Shown piece by piece: positions 40,641 through 48,896 of a stretch of DNA of 64,000 bases. The number at the start of each line of letters is the position of its first letter. The first letter of the stretch is position 1. The notes under the pieces were generated by a model. It did not search any database. It had not been told where the DNA came from and worked only from the letters and a program-made list of their open reading frames with translations. Made by a program: the position numbers and the translations under genes. The stretch is from Microbacterium sp. LWH3-1.2. Its GTDB lineage: Bacteria > Actinomycetota > Actinomycetes > Actinomycetales > Microbacteriaceae. The stretch lies in assembly GCF_040675855.1 (NCBI RefSeq), contig NZ_JBEGIK010000001.1, positions 3,720,001-3,784,000 of the forward strand. The letters are read 5' to 3'.

Positions 40641-40916
40641 ATGAGACGCGTGCACGTGACGATCCGCGGCGAGGTCCAGGGCGTCGGCTACCGCTACACG
40701 ATGCTCATGGTCGCGCGCGAGGCCGGCGCGGCCGGATGGGTGCGCAACCGCCGCGACGGCTCGGTCGAGGCCGAGGTCGAAGGCACGCCCGGCCAGGTCG
40801 ACGAGGTGCTCGCGTGGATGGCCGAGGGTCCGCCCGGTTCGCGCGTCGAGCAGGCGACGGTGACGGATGCCGCCACCACCGGCGAGCGCGGCTTCGAGGT
40901 GCGCCCCACCGGATGA
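40641..40916 (+). CDS. acyP: Acylphosphatase
   Basis: 91-residue enzyme that hydrolyses carboxyl-phosphate bonds. The active site is intact: GEVQGVGYRYTMLMVAREAG carries the catalytic Arg, and WVRNRRDGSVEAEVEG carries the catalytic Asn. I use ATG 40641 (MRRVHVTIRG) with AGGA 8 nt upstream; an ATG three codons earlier overlaps that site. Single gene, converging on the amino-acid ABC ATPase six bases away. Confidence 0.92.
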   Translation: MRRVHVTIRGEVQGVGYRYTMLMVAREAGAAGWVRNRRDGSVEAEVEGTPGQVDEVLAWMAEGPPGSRVEQATVTDAATTGERGFEVRPTG

Positions 40917-40929
40917 GCCGGATCATCCG
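40910..40929. other. Hairpin built from two convergent stop codons (acyP / ABC ATPase)
   Basis: CGGATGA (40910-40916), loop GCCGGA, TCATCCG (40923-40929). The arms end in the two opposite TGA stops. A 7-bp bidirectional terminator candidate like that at 40213-40229. Confidence 0.4.
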
Positions 40930-41738
40930 TCGAAGGGTCGCAGGATCCTGTCGATGAAGCGGCGGGTGCGCTCGTGCTGAGGGCGGCTGAACAGCTCCTT
41001 CGGCGCACCTCGCTCGAGGACGGAGCCGCTGTCGAAGAACAGCACCTCGTCGGCGACCTCTCGCGCGAAGGCGAGCTCGTGCGTGACGATGACCATCGTC
41101 CACCCCTCTTCCGCCAGCTCTTTGAGCACGAGGAGCACCTCGCCGACGAGCTCGGAGTCCAGGGCGCTCGTCGGCTCGTCGAACAGGAGGAGTGCCGGCC
41201 GCAGGGCGAGGGCGCGCACGATCCCCACCCGCTGCTGCTGCCCGCCCGAGAGCTCGAACGGATACGCGTCGCGCTTCTCACTCAGCCCCACGCGGTCGAG
41301 GAGCGCCTCGGCGCGGGCGATCGCCTCAGACTTCGGCACGCCGTGCGCGTGGATCGGCCCCTCGGTCACGTTCTGCAGCACGGTGCGGTGCGGGAAGAGG
41401 TTGTGGTGCTGGAACACCATCGCCGAGCGGTCGCGCAGCGCGATCTTGTCCGCCTTGGAGACCGGTGCCGCGAAGTCGACACGGGGTCCGTCGGCGAAGG
41501 CGACCGTTCCCGCCTCGGGCGTCTCGAGGCCGTTGAGCGAGCGGAGCACCGTGGTCTTGCCCGAGCCGCTCGGACCGATGAGAGCGACCACCTCGCCGCG
41601 ACGCACCTCGAAGTCGACGCCGTCGAGCACGCGATTCGTGCCGAAGGTCTTGGTGAGGCTCGACACCTCGAGAAGCGGACGATCGTCAGCGGGAGCGGGC
41701 GGGGCGAGCGCGTCGTCCGTGGGATCAATGGGCGACAT
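40923..41738 (-). CDS. Polar amino acid ABC transporter ATPase
   Basis: 271 residues. Walker A LIGPSGSGKTTVLRSLNGLE, Q-loop MVFQHHNLFPHRTVLQNVTE, signature ELSGGQQQRVGIVRALA, Walker B ALLLFDEPTSALD and switch IVTHELAFAREVADEV. This is the GlnQ/TcyC class. An N-terminal acidic/proline extension of about 20 residues precedes the domain. The ATG at 41738 lies 14 bp inside the permease gene, so translation is coupled. Last gene of the operon binding protein-permease-ATPase. Confidence 0.93.
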   Translation of the reverse strand: MSPIDPTDDALAPPAPADDRPLLEVSSLTKTFGTNRVLDGVDFEVRRGEVVALIGPSGSGKTTVLRSLNGLETPEAGTVAFADGPRVDFAAPVSKADKIALRDRSAMVFQHHNLFPHRTVLQNVTEGPIHAHGVPKSEAIARAEALLDRVGLSEKRDAYPFELSGGQQQRVGIVRALALRPALLLFDEPTSALDSELVGEVLLVLKELAEEGWTMVIVTHELAFAREVADEVLFFDSGSVLERGAPKELFSRPQHERTRRFIDRILRPFDG

Positions 41739-42393
41739 ATCGGTCGAGCCTCCTCTCGATCGCACTCTGCCCGGTCGAGAGCACGAGGCAGATCAGCCAG
41801 TAGATGAGGGCGGCCTCGAGGTAGATCGCGAGGACCTCGAAGGAGAACGCGGCGATCTGCTGCGCCTTGCGGAACATCTCGGTGACGAGGATGGTCGATG
41901 CCAGCGACGTGTCCTTGACGAGCGAGATGAACGTGTTCGACAGGGGCGGCACCGACACGCGCGCCGCCTGCGGCAGCACGATCCGAGTGAGCGTCTGCAT
42001 CTGCGAGTACCCGACGGTGTGCGCGGCCTCCCACTGGCCCTTGGGCACCGAGAGGATCGCGGCACGCACGATCTCCGCCGCGTAGCCGCCGACGTTGAGT
42101 GAGAACGCGATGATCGCGGCCGGCCAGGGGTCGATGACGATGCCCACCGACGGCAGCCCGTAGAAGATGACGAACAGCTGCACCAGCAGCGGGGTGCCGC
42201 GGATCACCGACACGAAGAACCGGGCGATGTTCGACAGCACGGGATTGCTCGACAGACGCAGGAGCGCCACGGCGATCGCGATCACGAGCCCGAGAGCGAA
42301 CGAGGAGAGGGCGAGCGGAATGGTTCCGGTGATCGCGGCGAGCAGCAGCGGCCAGAACGAGTCGACCAGCAGCGCCCAGGTGGTGCCGTCCAT
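41725..42393 (-). CDS. Polar amino acid ABC transporter permease
   Basis: 222 residues with four to five membrane helices, of the His/Glu/Gln/Arg permease family: TIPLALSSFALGLVIAIAVALLRLS, VSVIRGTPLLVQLFVIFYGLP and the coupling loop EAAHTVGYSQMQTLTRIVLPQAARVSVPPLSNTFISLVKDTSLAS. Only one permease gene is present, so the channel is probably a homodimer, as in cystine TcyL/YecS-type systems. Confidence 0.93.
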   Translation of the reverse strand: MDGTTWALLVDSFWPLLLAAITGTIPLALSSFALGLVIAIAVALLRLSSNPVLSNIARFFVSVIRGTPLLVQLFVIFYGLPSVGIVIDPWPAAIIAFSLNVGGYAAEIVRAAILSVPKGQWEAAHTVGYSQMQTLTRIVLPQAARVSVPPLSNTFISLVKDTSLASTILVTEMFRKAQQIAAFSFEVLAIYLEAALIYWLICLVLSTGQSAIERRLDRYVAH

Positions 42394-42419
42394 GCGGGTC
42401 CTCCCTTACGACAGACGAC

Positions 42420-42453
42420 GCCGCCGCCCGCCCACGGGAGGACGAGCGGCGGC
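42420..42453. other. Intercistronic hairpin after the amino-acid-binding protein gene
   Basis: Outer stem GCCGCCG (42420-42426) / CGGCGGC (42447-42453), with an inner small stem CCCG/CGGG (42427-42430, 42435-42438). It occupies most of the 70-bp gap between binding-protein stop and permease start. Confidence 0.5.
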
Positions 42454-42463
42454 TCGAGGGCTA

Positions 42464-43264
42464 CTACTGGGTGACGTCGGCGCCGAAGTACTTCTCGCTG
42501 ATCTCGGCGAGCACGCCCTCTTCGCGGAGCTCCGCGAGGGCACCGTCGATCGCCTCGACCAGTGCGCCCTTGTCCTTCGTCAGGGCGAAGGCGTTCAAGC
42601 TGGGCTCGTCGGTCTCAGCCGCGATCTTGAGGCCCGTCGGGCCGTCGGTCTTCTCGTAGTCGAGGAAGGTGAGGATGTCGTTGACCGTCGCGTCGACGCG
42701 CCCCTGCCGGAGCAAGGCGACGGCCTGCGCCCAGCCCTCGACGGCCTCGACGGTGGCGCCGCTCTCTTCGGCGAGCGCGTACCAGCTGCTCGTGAGCGAC
42801 TGCGCCGTGGTCTTGCCCTCGAGGTCGTCGAAGCTCGTGATCGAGTCGTCGTCCTCGGGCACGACGATCACACCGGGCGACACGGTGTAGGGCTCGCTGA
42901 AGAGGTACTTCTCCTCGCGCTCCGGGTTGATCGACACCTGGTTGGCGATGACGTCGAAGCGTCCGGCGTCGAGGCCGGCGAAGATCGCGTCCCACTGCGT
43001 CTCCTGGAACACGATCTCGAGGTCGAGCTTGTCGGCGACCGCCTCGGCGATCTCGACGTCGAAGCCGACGAGCTCGTCGGACTCGTCGTGGAACGAGAAC
43101 GGGCGGTAGGTGCCCTCGGTGGCGACGGTCAGGGTGCCGGCGGCGACCAGGCCGTAGTCGTCGCCCTCAGCGGTGGCGGCGGGGTCGGCGGAGCCGCTGC
43201 TGCACGCGGTGAGCGTGAGGGCTGCGGCGACGGTGAGGACGAGTGCGGTGATGCGGCGTGACAT
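42464..43264 (-). CDS. Amino-acid (probably cystine-type) ABC transporter binding lipoprotein
   Basis: 266-residue family-3 receptor. The lipobox is LTLTAC. The mature protein has TLTVATEGTYRPFSFHDESDELVGFDVEIAEAVA, TQWDAIFAGLDAGRFDVIANQVSI and PEREEKYLFSEPYTVSPGVIVV. The TEGTYRPFSFHD and NQVSINPER blocks resemble TcyA/TcyK/FliY cystine receptors more than glutamine or arginine receptors. Ligand assignment is by resemblance only. A 7-bp hairpin lies in its 5' region (43302-43319). Confidence 0.88.
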   Translation of the reverse strand: MSRRITALVLTVAAALTLTACSSGSADPAATAEGDDYGLVAAGTLTVATEGTYRPFSFHDESDELVGFDVEIAEAVADKLDLEIVFQETQWDAIFAGLDAGRFDVIANQVSINPEREEKYLFSEPYTVSPGVIVVPEDDDSITSFDDLEGKTTAQSLTSSWYALAEESGATVEAVEGWAQAVALLRQGRVDATVNDILTFLDYEKTDGPTGLKIAAETDEPSLNAFALTKDKGALVEAIDGALAELREEGVLAEISEKYFGADVTQ

Positions 43265-43301
43265 ATGTGGATTCCCGGGTGGCGCGGCGTGCTGTGTGTG
43301 A

Positions 43302-43319
43302 TCCGCCGCGAACGGCGGA
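43302..43319. other. Hairpin between nitronate monooxygenase and the cystine-type operon
   Basis: TCCGCCG (43302-43308), tetraloop CGAA, CGGCGGA (43313-43319). It lies 65 bp after the upstream minus-strand gene and 38 bp before the binding-protein start. It could be a terminator for the former or a leader structure of the latter; no U-tract. Confidence 0.4.
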
Positions 43320-43383
43320 CTTTCCAGTACAACACGGTCACGCCGCTCCGGGGCCGTCGCGTTGCGCTTTGTTGCTCGCTCGC

Positions 43384-44430
43384 TCAGGCGGGCAGTCCGG
43401 CCACCAGCTCTCCGAACACCTCGGCCGCGTCGTCGCTGGGCGCGAGCCCGGCAGCCTGGCCGGCCCACAGCGACACGAGGTCGCCGTCGCCCCGGCGGCC
43501 GGCCTCGGCCCGGAACTGCCCGGTGAGCCAGTTCTGCGCGGGGAACGGCGCGATGATGCCGGTGGTCTCGATCTCCCGCATGGCGCGATTCGGGATGCCG
43601 CGCGCCAGCCGCCCGCTCATGGCGCGCGTGAGCACGGTCCCGGTGTCTGAGGCGTCGGCGATCGCCCGACGGTGCGCCTCGGTGGCGGCCGACTGACGCG
43701 TCCGCAGGAACGCGGACCCCACCTGCACCCCCGACGCGCCGAGCGCGAACGCGGCGGCGACGCCGCGCCGGTCGGCGATGCCGCCGGCCGCGATCACCGG
43801 GACCTCCACGGCGTCCACGACCTGCGGGACGAGCGCGAACGTGCCGACGAGCGATTGCTCCGCGGGCCGCAGGAACGACACCCGATGGCCGCCCGCCTCG
43901 GCGCCCGTGGCGACGACGGCGTCCACCCCGGCCGCGTCGAGCGCGACGGCCTCGGCGACCGTCGTGGCCGTTCCGATGACACGGATGCCGCGGCTCCGCG
44001 CCGCCGCGACCACGTGCTCCGACGGCACGCCGAAGACGACGCTCAACGCCGCGGGCGCCGCATCCATCACCGCCGTCAACTGGGAGTCGATGTCGGGCAG
44101 GAACTCGATCGGAGGCGTCGGGAGCGCGAGACCCAGCTCGGCGTAGAGCGGGGCGACGGCCTCGATCGCCGGCTTCAGGTCGACCTGGCCGGGAGTGATC
44201 TCGTCGCCGGTCGGCAGCCACAGGTTGACGGCGAACGGGCGCCGCGTCGCGGAGTGCAGCGCCGCGATCGTGTCGCTGATGCGGTCGGCGGAGTACCCGT
44301 AGAGCCCGTACGATCCCAGTCCGCCGAGCTCGCTCACTGCGGCCGTCAGCTCGATCGACGACAGCCCGCCGAAGGGGCCGAGCACGATCGGCGCGTCGAT
44401 TCCGAACAGATCCCGCAGCGTCTTCGGCAT
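43384..44430 (-). CDS. Nitronate monooxygenase-family flavoprotein
   Basis: 348-residue FMN-dependent TIM-barrel protein: APIVLGPFGGLSSIELTAAVSELGGLGSYGLYG at the start, then VVATGAEAGGHR (conserved GxEAGGH with the presumed catalytic His), VPVIAAGGIADRRGVAAAFALGASGVQVGSAFL (phosphate-binding). The family oxidises nitronates such as propionate-3-nitronate and also contains enoyl-reductase-like members, so the substrate is not certain. A 49-bp palindromic element (44494-44542) lies upstream. Confidence 0.85.
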   Translation of the reverse strand: MPKTLRDLFGIDAPIVLGPFGGLSSIELTAAVSELGGLGSYGLYGYSADRISDTIAALHSATRRPFAVNLWLPTGDEITPGQVDLKPAIEAVAPLYAELGLALPTPPIEFLPDIDSQLTAVMDAAPAALSVVFGVPSEHVVAAARSRGIRVIGTATTVAEAVALDAAGVDAVVATGAEAGGHRVSFLRPAEQSLVGTFALVPQVVDAVEVPVIAAGGIADRRGVAAAFALGASGVQVGSAFLRTRQSAATEAHRRAIADASDTGTVLTRAMSGRLARGIPNRAMREIETTGIIAPFPAQNWLTGQFRAEAGRRGDGDLVSLWAGQAAGLAPSDDAAEVFGELVAGLPA

Positions 44431-44493
44431 ATCCCGACGCTACTCCCGCCGTCTCGCCCCCGCACGGAAGTCCTCCGCAGCCCGCCCCCTCTG

Positions 44494-44542
44494 CTCACCT
44501 GTCACGAAGTGCGCCCGCTCACAGCACAACGTGACAGGTGAG
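44494..44542. repeat. 49-bp palindromic element, copy 1
   Basis: Left arm begins CTCACCTGTCACGAAGTGC; right arm ends GCACAACGTGACAGGTGAG; the 11-nt centre is unpaired. A second copy of exactly the same length, with conserved arms and a different centre, is at 63041-63089. Located between the start of the nitronate monooxygenase gene and the rplA terminator. Confidence 0.7.
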
Positions 44543-44565
44543 GAGCGCTTGTGACGCCGGAGACG

Positions 44566-44603
44566 ACGAAGGCCCCCGCCCGTGATCCGGCGGGGGCCTT
44601 CGT
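44566..44603 (-). terminator. Terminator of the secE-rplA operon
   Basis: ACGAAGGCCCCCGCC (44566-44580), 8-nt loop, GGCGGGGGCCTTCGT (44589-44603): a 15-bp perfect stem 10 bp after the rplA stop. On the minus strand the stem is followed by CGTCTC. Its outer sequence matches the rplL terminator. Confidence 0.8.
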
Positions 44604-44613
44604 GCGAAACAAC

Positions 44614-45306
44614 TCAGACGAGCGTGTTGACGTCCAGCGGGATGCCGGGGCCGAACGTGGTCGACACAGCGCCCTTCTGGATGTATCGGCCCTTCGAGCT
44701 CGACGGCTTCAGGCGCACGATCTCTTCGAGCGCGGCCTTCAGATTCTCGTCGAGCTGCTCGGCCGAGAACGAGGCCTTGCCGACGACGAAGTGCACGTTG
44801 GCGTGCTTGTCGACGCGGAACTCGATCTTTCCGCCCTTGATCTCCTCGACGGCCTTGGCCGGGTTGGGGGTCACGGTGCCGGTCTTCGGGTTGGGCATGA
44901 GGCCACGGGGGCCGAGCACCTTACCGAGGCGGCCGACCTGGCCCATGAGCTCGGGCGTCGCGACGGCCGCGTCGAACGCGGTCCAGCCGCCGGCGACCTT
45001 CTCGATGAGCTCGGCGCCGCCGACCTCGTCTGCACCCGCGGCGATCGCGGCCTCAGCGGCCGGACCCGTCGCGAACACGATGACACGGGCGGTCTTGCCG
45101 GTGCCGTGCGGGAGGATGACGGTGCCGCGCACCATCTGGTCCGCCTTGCGGGGGTCGACCGAGAGCTTGAGCGCGACCTCGACGGTCGAGTCGAACTTCG
45201 CCGAACCGGTCTGCTTCGCGAGCGCGACGGCCTCGGTGGGGCTGTAGAACTTGTCCGCCTCGATCTTGGCGGCTGCGGCCCGGAAGGCCTTGGACTTGGT
45301 AGCCAT
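44614..45306 (-). CDS. rplA: Ribosomal protein L1
   Basis: 230-residue L1-stalk protein, which in other bacteria also represses its own operon by binding the rplK leader. Recognised from [64 protein letters not shown] and [37 protein letters not shown]. Starts 14 bp after rplK. It ends the tRNA-Trp/secE/nusG/rplK/rplA series with a strong terminator. Confidence 0.97.
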   Translation of the reverse strand: MATKSKAFRAAAAKIEADKFYSPTEAVALAKQTGSAKFDSTVEVALKLSVDPRKADQMVRGTVILPHGTGKTARVIVFATGPAAEAAIAAGADEVGGAELIEKVAGGWTAFDAAVATPELMGQVGRLGKVLGPRGLMPNPKTGTVTPNPAKAVEEIKGGKIEFRVDKHANVHFVVGKASFSAEQLDENLKAALEEIVRLKPSSSKGRYIQKGAVSTTFGPGIPLDVNTLV

Positions 45307-45320
45307 GTTTCCTATCCCCC

Positions 45321-45752
45321 TCAGTCCTCGACCGTGATGCCCATGGAGCGGGCGGTGCCGGCGATGATCTTCGAGGCGGCCTCGATGTCGTTCGCGTTCA
45401 GGTCGGGCTGCTTCTGCTCGGCGATCTGACGGACCTGGTCCTTGGTGAGCTTGCCCACCTTGGCCGTGTGCGGCGTCTTCGAGCCCTTCTGCACACCGGC
45501 GGCCTTCTTGATGAGCTCAGCGGCCGGCGGGGTCTTCAGGATGAACGTGAAGCTGCGGTCCTCGTAGACGGTGATCTCCACGGGGATGACGTTGCCGCGC
45601 TGCGACTCGGTCGCGGCGTTGTACGCCTTGCAGAACTCCATGATGTTGACGCCATGCTGACCGAGCGCGGGGCCGATCGGCGGCGCCGGGTTGGCTGCAC
45701 CGGCGTTGATCTGAAGCTTGATCAGGCCGGTCACCTTCTTCTTCGGTGCCAT
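45321..45752 (-). CDS. rplK: Ribosomal protein L11
   Basis: 143-residue protein of the GTPase-associated centre (thiostrepton region): [65 protein letters not shown] and [18 protein letters not shown] are all canonical. ATG 45752 has GGAAGAGGAAT upstream. The 119-bp gap before it contains three small inverted repeats. Confidence 0.97.
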   Translation of the reverse strand: MAPKKKVTGLIKLQINAGAANPAPPIGPALGQHGVNIMEFCKAYNAATESQRGNVIPVEITVYEDRSFTFILKTPPAAELIKKAAGVQKGSKTPHTAKVGKLTKDQVRQIAEQKQPDLNANDIEAASKIIAGTARSMGITVED

Positions 45753-45772
45753 TCCTCTTCCTTTCAACGAAC

Positions 45773-45872
45773 GGATGCTGGAGCATCCTGTTCTCCCGCG
45801 AATCCGGCCGTTCCGGAACGCGGTGTCGATCACGCGCTCTCAGCGCGCGCAAACCTGGAGAGTCTACCAGGT
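45773..45872 (-). promoter_or_regulatory. nusG-rplK intercistronic leader with three inverted repeats
   Basis: In transcript order on the minus strand: ACCTGG / CCAGGT (45867-45872 and 45853-45858, 8-nt loop), directly after the nusG stop; the palindrome CGTTCCGGAACG (45809-45820); and GGATGCT/AGCATCC (45773-45788), 20 nt before the rplK start. In other bacteria L1 represses translation of rplK-rplA by binding this leader, so these folds are candidates for that or for partial termination after nusG. Confidence 0.4.
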
Positions 45873-46999
45873 CAGAGCTTGGTGACCTGGTCGAACGACA
45901 GCTCGACCGGGGTCTCACGCTCGAAGAGCGAGACGAGGACCGTGAGCTTGCCGCTCTCGGGCTTGATCTCGCTGATCGTGCCGGGCAGGCCCGCGAACGA
46001 GCCTTCCTTGATCGTGATGGTCTCGCCGACCTCGAAGTCGACCTCGGCGGGGACGACGCGAGCCGCGGCGGCGGCGCCCTTCTTGGCCGCACCGCCCTTC
46101 GCGCCGGCGACCTCCTTGACCTCGACCAGGCTCTTCAGCATGTTGAAGGCCTCTTCGAAGCGCAGCGGCGTCGGGTTGTGGGCGTTGCCGACGAAGCCGG
46201 TCACGCCGGGCGTGTGGCGCACGACCGACCAGGTGTCCTCGTTGAGCTCCATGCGCACGAGCACGTAGCCGGGGATCCGGACGCGCGTGACCATCTTGCG
46301 CTGGCCGTTCTTGATCTCGACGACGTCCTCCATCGGGACCTCGATCTGGTAGATCTCCTCCTCGACCTCGAGCGTCGACTTGCGCTGCTCGATGTTGGCC
46401 TTCACCTTGCGCTCGAAGCCTGCGTAGGAGTGGATGACGTACCACTTGCCCGGGAGAGTGCGCAGGTCGGCGCGGAACGCCTCATAGGGGTCCTCGTCCT
46501 CGTCCTCGTCCTCGGTCTCGGTCTCGGGAGCCTCGGCGGCGTCGGCCGGTGAGACGGAGGCCTCGACGTCGTCGACGACGGCGGCTGCGGCATCCACCTC
46601 CGCGACGAAGTCCTCGTCGAGCTCGGGCTCGTCCTCGTCGCCGTTCACGTCGGGACCGTCGTACGGGGTCACCTCCTCGGCGGCTTCGGCCTCGAGCTCG
46701 GCGACCTCCTCCGCGATGGAGTCGTTGATCACCTCGGCTGCGGCCTCGGTCTCGGCCGTCTCGTCGAGGTTGAGAGCGTCGTTCACGATGGCGTCGGCCT
46801 CCGGGTCGTCGATGTCGATGTCGTCCAAGTCGGAGTCATCCTCGTCTGCGTCGTCGACGATGTGGATGGCGAGGTGCTCGGCGGCCTCCGCCGACCGCTC
46901 CTCCGCCGCGAGGACGTTGCCCTCCTGAGCTTCGTCGTCCTCCGACGACTGCTCCGCGGCCGTCGCCCAATCGGCGTCGTCGACATATCTTTCAGTCAC
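45872..46999 (-). CDS. nusG: Transcription antitermination factor NusG with long acidic N-terminal extension
   Basis: 375 residues, about twice the E. coli length. Residues 1-170 are very acidic and low-complexity (runs such as [20 protein letters not shown]), typical of actinobacterial NusG. The NGN domain begins at [25 protein letters not shown] and includes [31 protein letters not shown]. The C-terminal KOW domain is [29 protein letters not shown] start (VTERYVDD), preceded by AAGAGAA. It binds RNA polymerase and, through KOW, Rho or the ribosome. Confidence 0.96.
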   Translation of the reverse strand: MTERYVDDADWATAAEQSSEDDEAQEGNVLAAEERSAEAAEHLAIHIVDDADEDDSDLDDIDIDDPEADAIVNDALNLDETAETEAAAEVINDSIAEEVAELEAEAAEEVTPYDGPDVNGDEDEPELDEDFVAEVDAAAAVVDDVEASVSPADAAEAPETETEDEDEDEDPYEAFRADLRTLPGKWYVIHSYAGFERKVKANIEQRKSTLEVEEEIYQIEVPMEDVVEIKNGQRKMVTRVRIPGYVLVRMELNEDTWSVVRHTPGVTGFVGNAHNPTPLRFEEAFNMLKSLVEVKEVAGAKGGAAKKGAAAAARVVPAEVDFEVGETITIKEGSFAGLPGTISEIKPESGKLTVLVSLFERETPVELSFDQVTKL

Positions 47000-47082
47000 G
47001 TGAGTTCTCTTCCGTTCCGTCCGCTGCCGGACCTGCGGTCCGCCCGTGTCATGCTCCCGCTGCGAGCCGGGAGCGCTCGGGA

Positions 47083-47355
47083 TCAGGCGCCGGGGACCCC
47101 GAAGACGTACGACGTGATCCACACGAACAGCACGTCCAGGCCGTAGACGAGCGCCATCATCACGACGACGAAGCCCAGCACCACCGCCGTGTACTTCAGC
47201 AGCTCCTGGCGGGTCGGCGTGACGACCTTGCGGAGCTCGGCGAAGACCTGGCGCACGAACAGGGCGATACGAGCGAAGACGTTCGGCTTCTTCTCGCGGG
47301 GCGCGGTCGTTCCCTCTGCGGAGACGACTTCGCCCTTCGGCTCGTCCTGAACCAT
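47083..47355 (-). CDS. secE: Protein translocase subunit SecE
   Basis: 90-residue single-span SecE: hydrophilic N-terminus ([16 protein letters not shown]), conserved amphipathic helix [36 protein letters not shown] and one membrane helix [26 protein letters not shown] 47355 has AGGTGG at good spacing. A GTG three codons earlier, with GGAAGG, is also possible. Position between tRNA-Trp and nusG is the conserved bacterial order. Confidence 0.93.
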   Translation of the reverse strand: MVQDEPKGEVVSAEGTTAPREKKPNVFARIALFVRQVFAELRKVVTPTRQELLKYTAVVLGFVVVMMALVYGLDVLFVWITSYVFGVPGA

Positions 47356-47445
47356 CGATGCCACCTGATTACCTTCCGTGAGCCGACACGGGTCGGCACA
47401 CTGTGTTGTCAACCACCGGCATGTCACCGGTGTTGCGCTGACGCG

Positions 47446-47518
<73 letters not shown>

Positions 47519-47630
47519 AGAGACCCGGAGGTCTCGCGAAGCCCGCACTCTTCCCCTCTCACCGCGGCTTGAGGATCCGTGCTCGTGTGCCGGGCACGGC
47601 GAAAGAATGCAGACTTCAACTGCACGATCC

Positions 47631-47660
47631 AGTGTACGGCATGCCCGCGGACCCCGCGAA
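47631..47660 (-). promoter_or_regulatory. Possible promoter of the tRNA-Trp-secE unit
   Basis: On the minus strand -10 TACACT (47631-47636) with a weak -35 TTCGCG (47655-47660) 18 bp away. This gives a leader of about 105 nt before the tRNA, which contains a small hairpin GAGACC/GGTCTC (47520-47535). Confidence 0.3.
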
Positions 47661-47693
47661 CCGGGGCGGCTCCGCGCGCGCGCAGTCATCGGC

Positions 47694-48131
47694 TCAGTAC
47701 TGCTGCACGCCGTAGCGGTCGGGCTCGGGTCCGCGCGCGAATGCGCGGCCCGACAGCGACGTCGCCTCGACGCGCACGTACGTGTACTTGAGCGTCGGGA
47801 TCCAGGGCTTGAGCCCCAGGCCATCGGCCCGCTCGACGTCGGCGGAACGGTCGAGCGGGTGCGCGCGGCCCCGCAGGATCACGCTCCACGCGTCGGTGTC
47901 GGTGTGGTCGTCGACCTCGAAGAGAACCTCGTCGTTGACGGTCAGCTCGAACAGCTTGCTCCCCTGCGCCGTGCGGAAGAGCACGCTCTCGCCGTCGACG
48001 ACGTAGTTCACGGGGAAGATGTCGAGCACATCGCCCACGTGGGTGACGAGGCGCCCGAGTTCCTGCCCGCGCAGGCGCCCCCAGCACTCTTCGTCGGAGA
48101 GCGAGACGACGGGGTCCGGTGTGTCTGCCAT
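47694..48131 (-). CDS. Pyridoxamine 5'-phosphate oxidase-family (Pyridox_ox_2) protein
   Basis: 145-residue flavin/F420 split-barrel protein: LSDEECWGRLRGQELGRLVTHVGDVLDIFPVNYVVDGESVLFRTAQGSKLFEL, then EVDDHTDTDAWSVILRGRAHPL and KYTYVRVEATSLSGRAF. Homologues bind FMN or F420 and reduce varied substrates; many are annotated only by fold. ATG 48131. Single gene upstream of the tRNA-Trp region, same strand. Confidence 0.82.
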   Translation of the reverse strand: MADTPDPVVSLSDEECWGRLRGQELGRLVTHVGDVLDIFPVNYVVDGESVLFRTAQGSKLFELTVNDEVLFEVDDHTDTDAWSVILRGRAHPLDRSADVERADGLGLKPWIPTLKYTYVRVEATSLSGRAFARGPEPDRYGVQQY

Positions 48132-48195
48132 GACTCCATCCTCGCGCTCGCGCCGCGTCGGCGACACCCCCGCATGACGGCACTAGCATTCCGGC

Positions 48196-48810
48196 ATGAC
48201 TCTTGCGCAGACCCGGCTCGACGAGCTGTGGGACTTCTCCGACGCGGCGGGCTCCGAGGCGCGACTGCGCGCGGCGGTGGAGGACGAGACGGATGCTGCG
48301 ACCCGCGCCGAGCTCGAGACCCAGGTGGCGCGGGCGCTGGGCCTGCAGGAGCGGTTCGACCAGGCGGACGCGGCCCTCGACGCCGTCTCGATCGAGGACG
48401 TGGCGGTCGCGGCCCGTGCGGCCCTGGAGCGCGGCCGCGTGCGCAACTCGGCCGGCGACCCCGAGGCGGCGGTCACCTGCTTCCTCGCGGCGGCGGATGC
48501 CGCCTCCGGAGCGGGACTGACGTTCCTGCAGGTCGACGCACTGCACATGCTCGCGATCGCGGAGCCCGATCAGGCCGAGGAGTGGACCGCGGCGGCCCTC
48601 CGTGCGCTTGACGGGGTCGATGACCCGCGCGCACTGCGCTGGAACGTCTCCCTGCACAACAACGCCGGCTGGCGCCTCCTCGACGCCCGCCGCGTCGACG
48701 AGGCGATCGCGGAGTTCGAGGCGGCACGGGATGCGGCGACCCGCTGGGGCACGCCGCAGCAGGTGCAGTGGGCAGACGAGGCCCTCGCCGAGGCCCGCGC
48801 CGTGCTCTAG
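48196..48810 (+). CDS. TPR-like repeat protein of unknown function
   Basis: 204 residues, entirely helical in appearance and Ala/Asp/Glu-rich. Several helix pairs fit tetratricopeptide spacing, for example RAELETQVARALGLQERFDQADAALDAV, AALERGRVRNSAGDPEAAVTCFLAAADAAS and NNAGWRLLDARRVDEAIAEFEAARDAAT. No enzymatic motif, no signal or membrane segment. A scaffold or regulator role is possible but not supported. Divergent from the PNPOx-like gene with 64 bp between. Confidence 0.7.
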   Translation: MTLAQTRLDELWDFSDAAGSEARLRAAVEDETDAATRAELETQVARALGLQERFDQADAALDAVSIEDVAVAARAALERGRVRNSAGDPEAAVTCFLAAADAASGAGLTFLQVDALHMLAIAEPDQAEEWTAAALRALDGVDDPRALRWNVSLHNNAGWRLLDARRVDEAIAEFEAARDAATRWGTPQQVQWADEALAEARAVL

Positions 48811-48826
48811 CGTTTCATCCCGCTCC

Positions 48827-48864
48827 GCTCGCTCAACGGCTGAAGTCCCAGCCGTTGAGCGAGC
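48827..48864. terminator. 16-bp perfect hairpin between convergent genes
   Basis: GCTCGCTCAACGGCTG (48827-48842), loop AAGTCC, exact complement (48849-48864). It lies between the TPR-like gene and gabD, a strong bidirectional terminator. The surrounding GCGTTTCATCCCGCTCCGC resembles, from memory, a dispersed palindrome common in Microbacterium. Confidence 0.75.
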
Positions 48865-48896
48865 TGGCGAGTCGACACGCGCGGCCGGCGCAGGCG

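Noticed and set aside
22914..44430. The 22-kb block between the ribosomal operons as a recent genomic island
   Set aside because: No integrase, tRNA-end duplication, insertion sequence or visible shift in composition; the genes are typical for the genus. Reported only as an unusual gene order.
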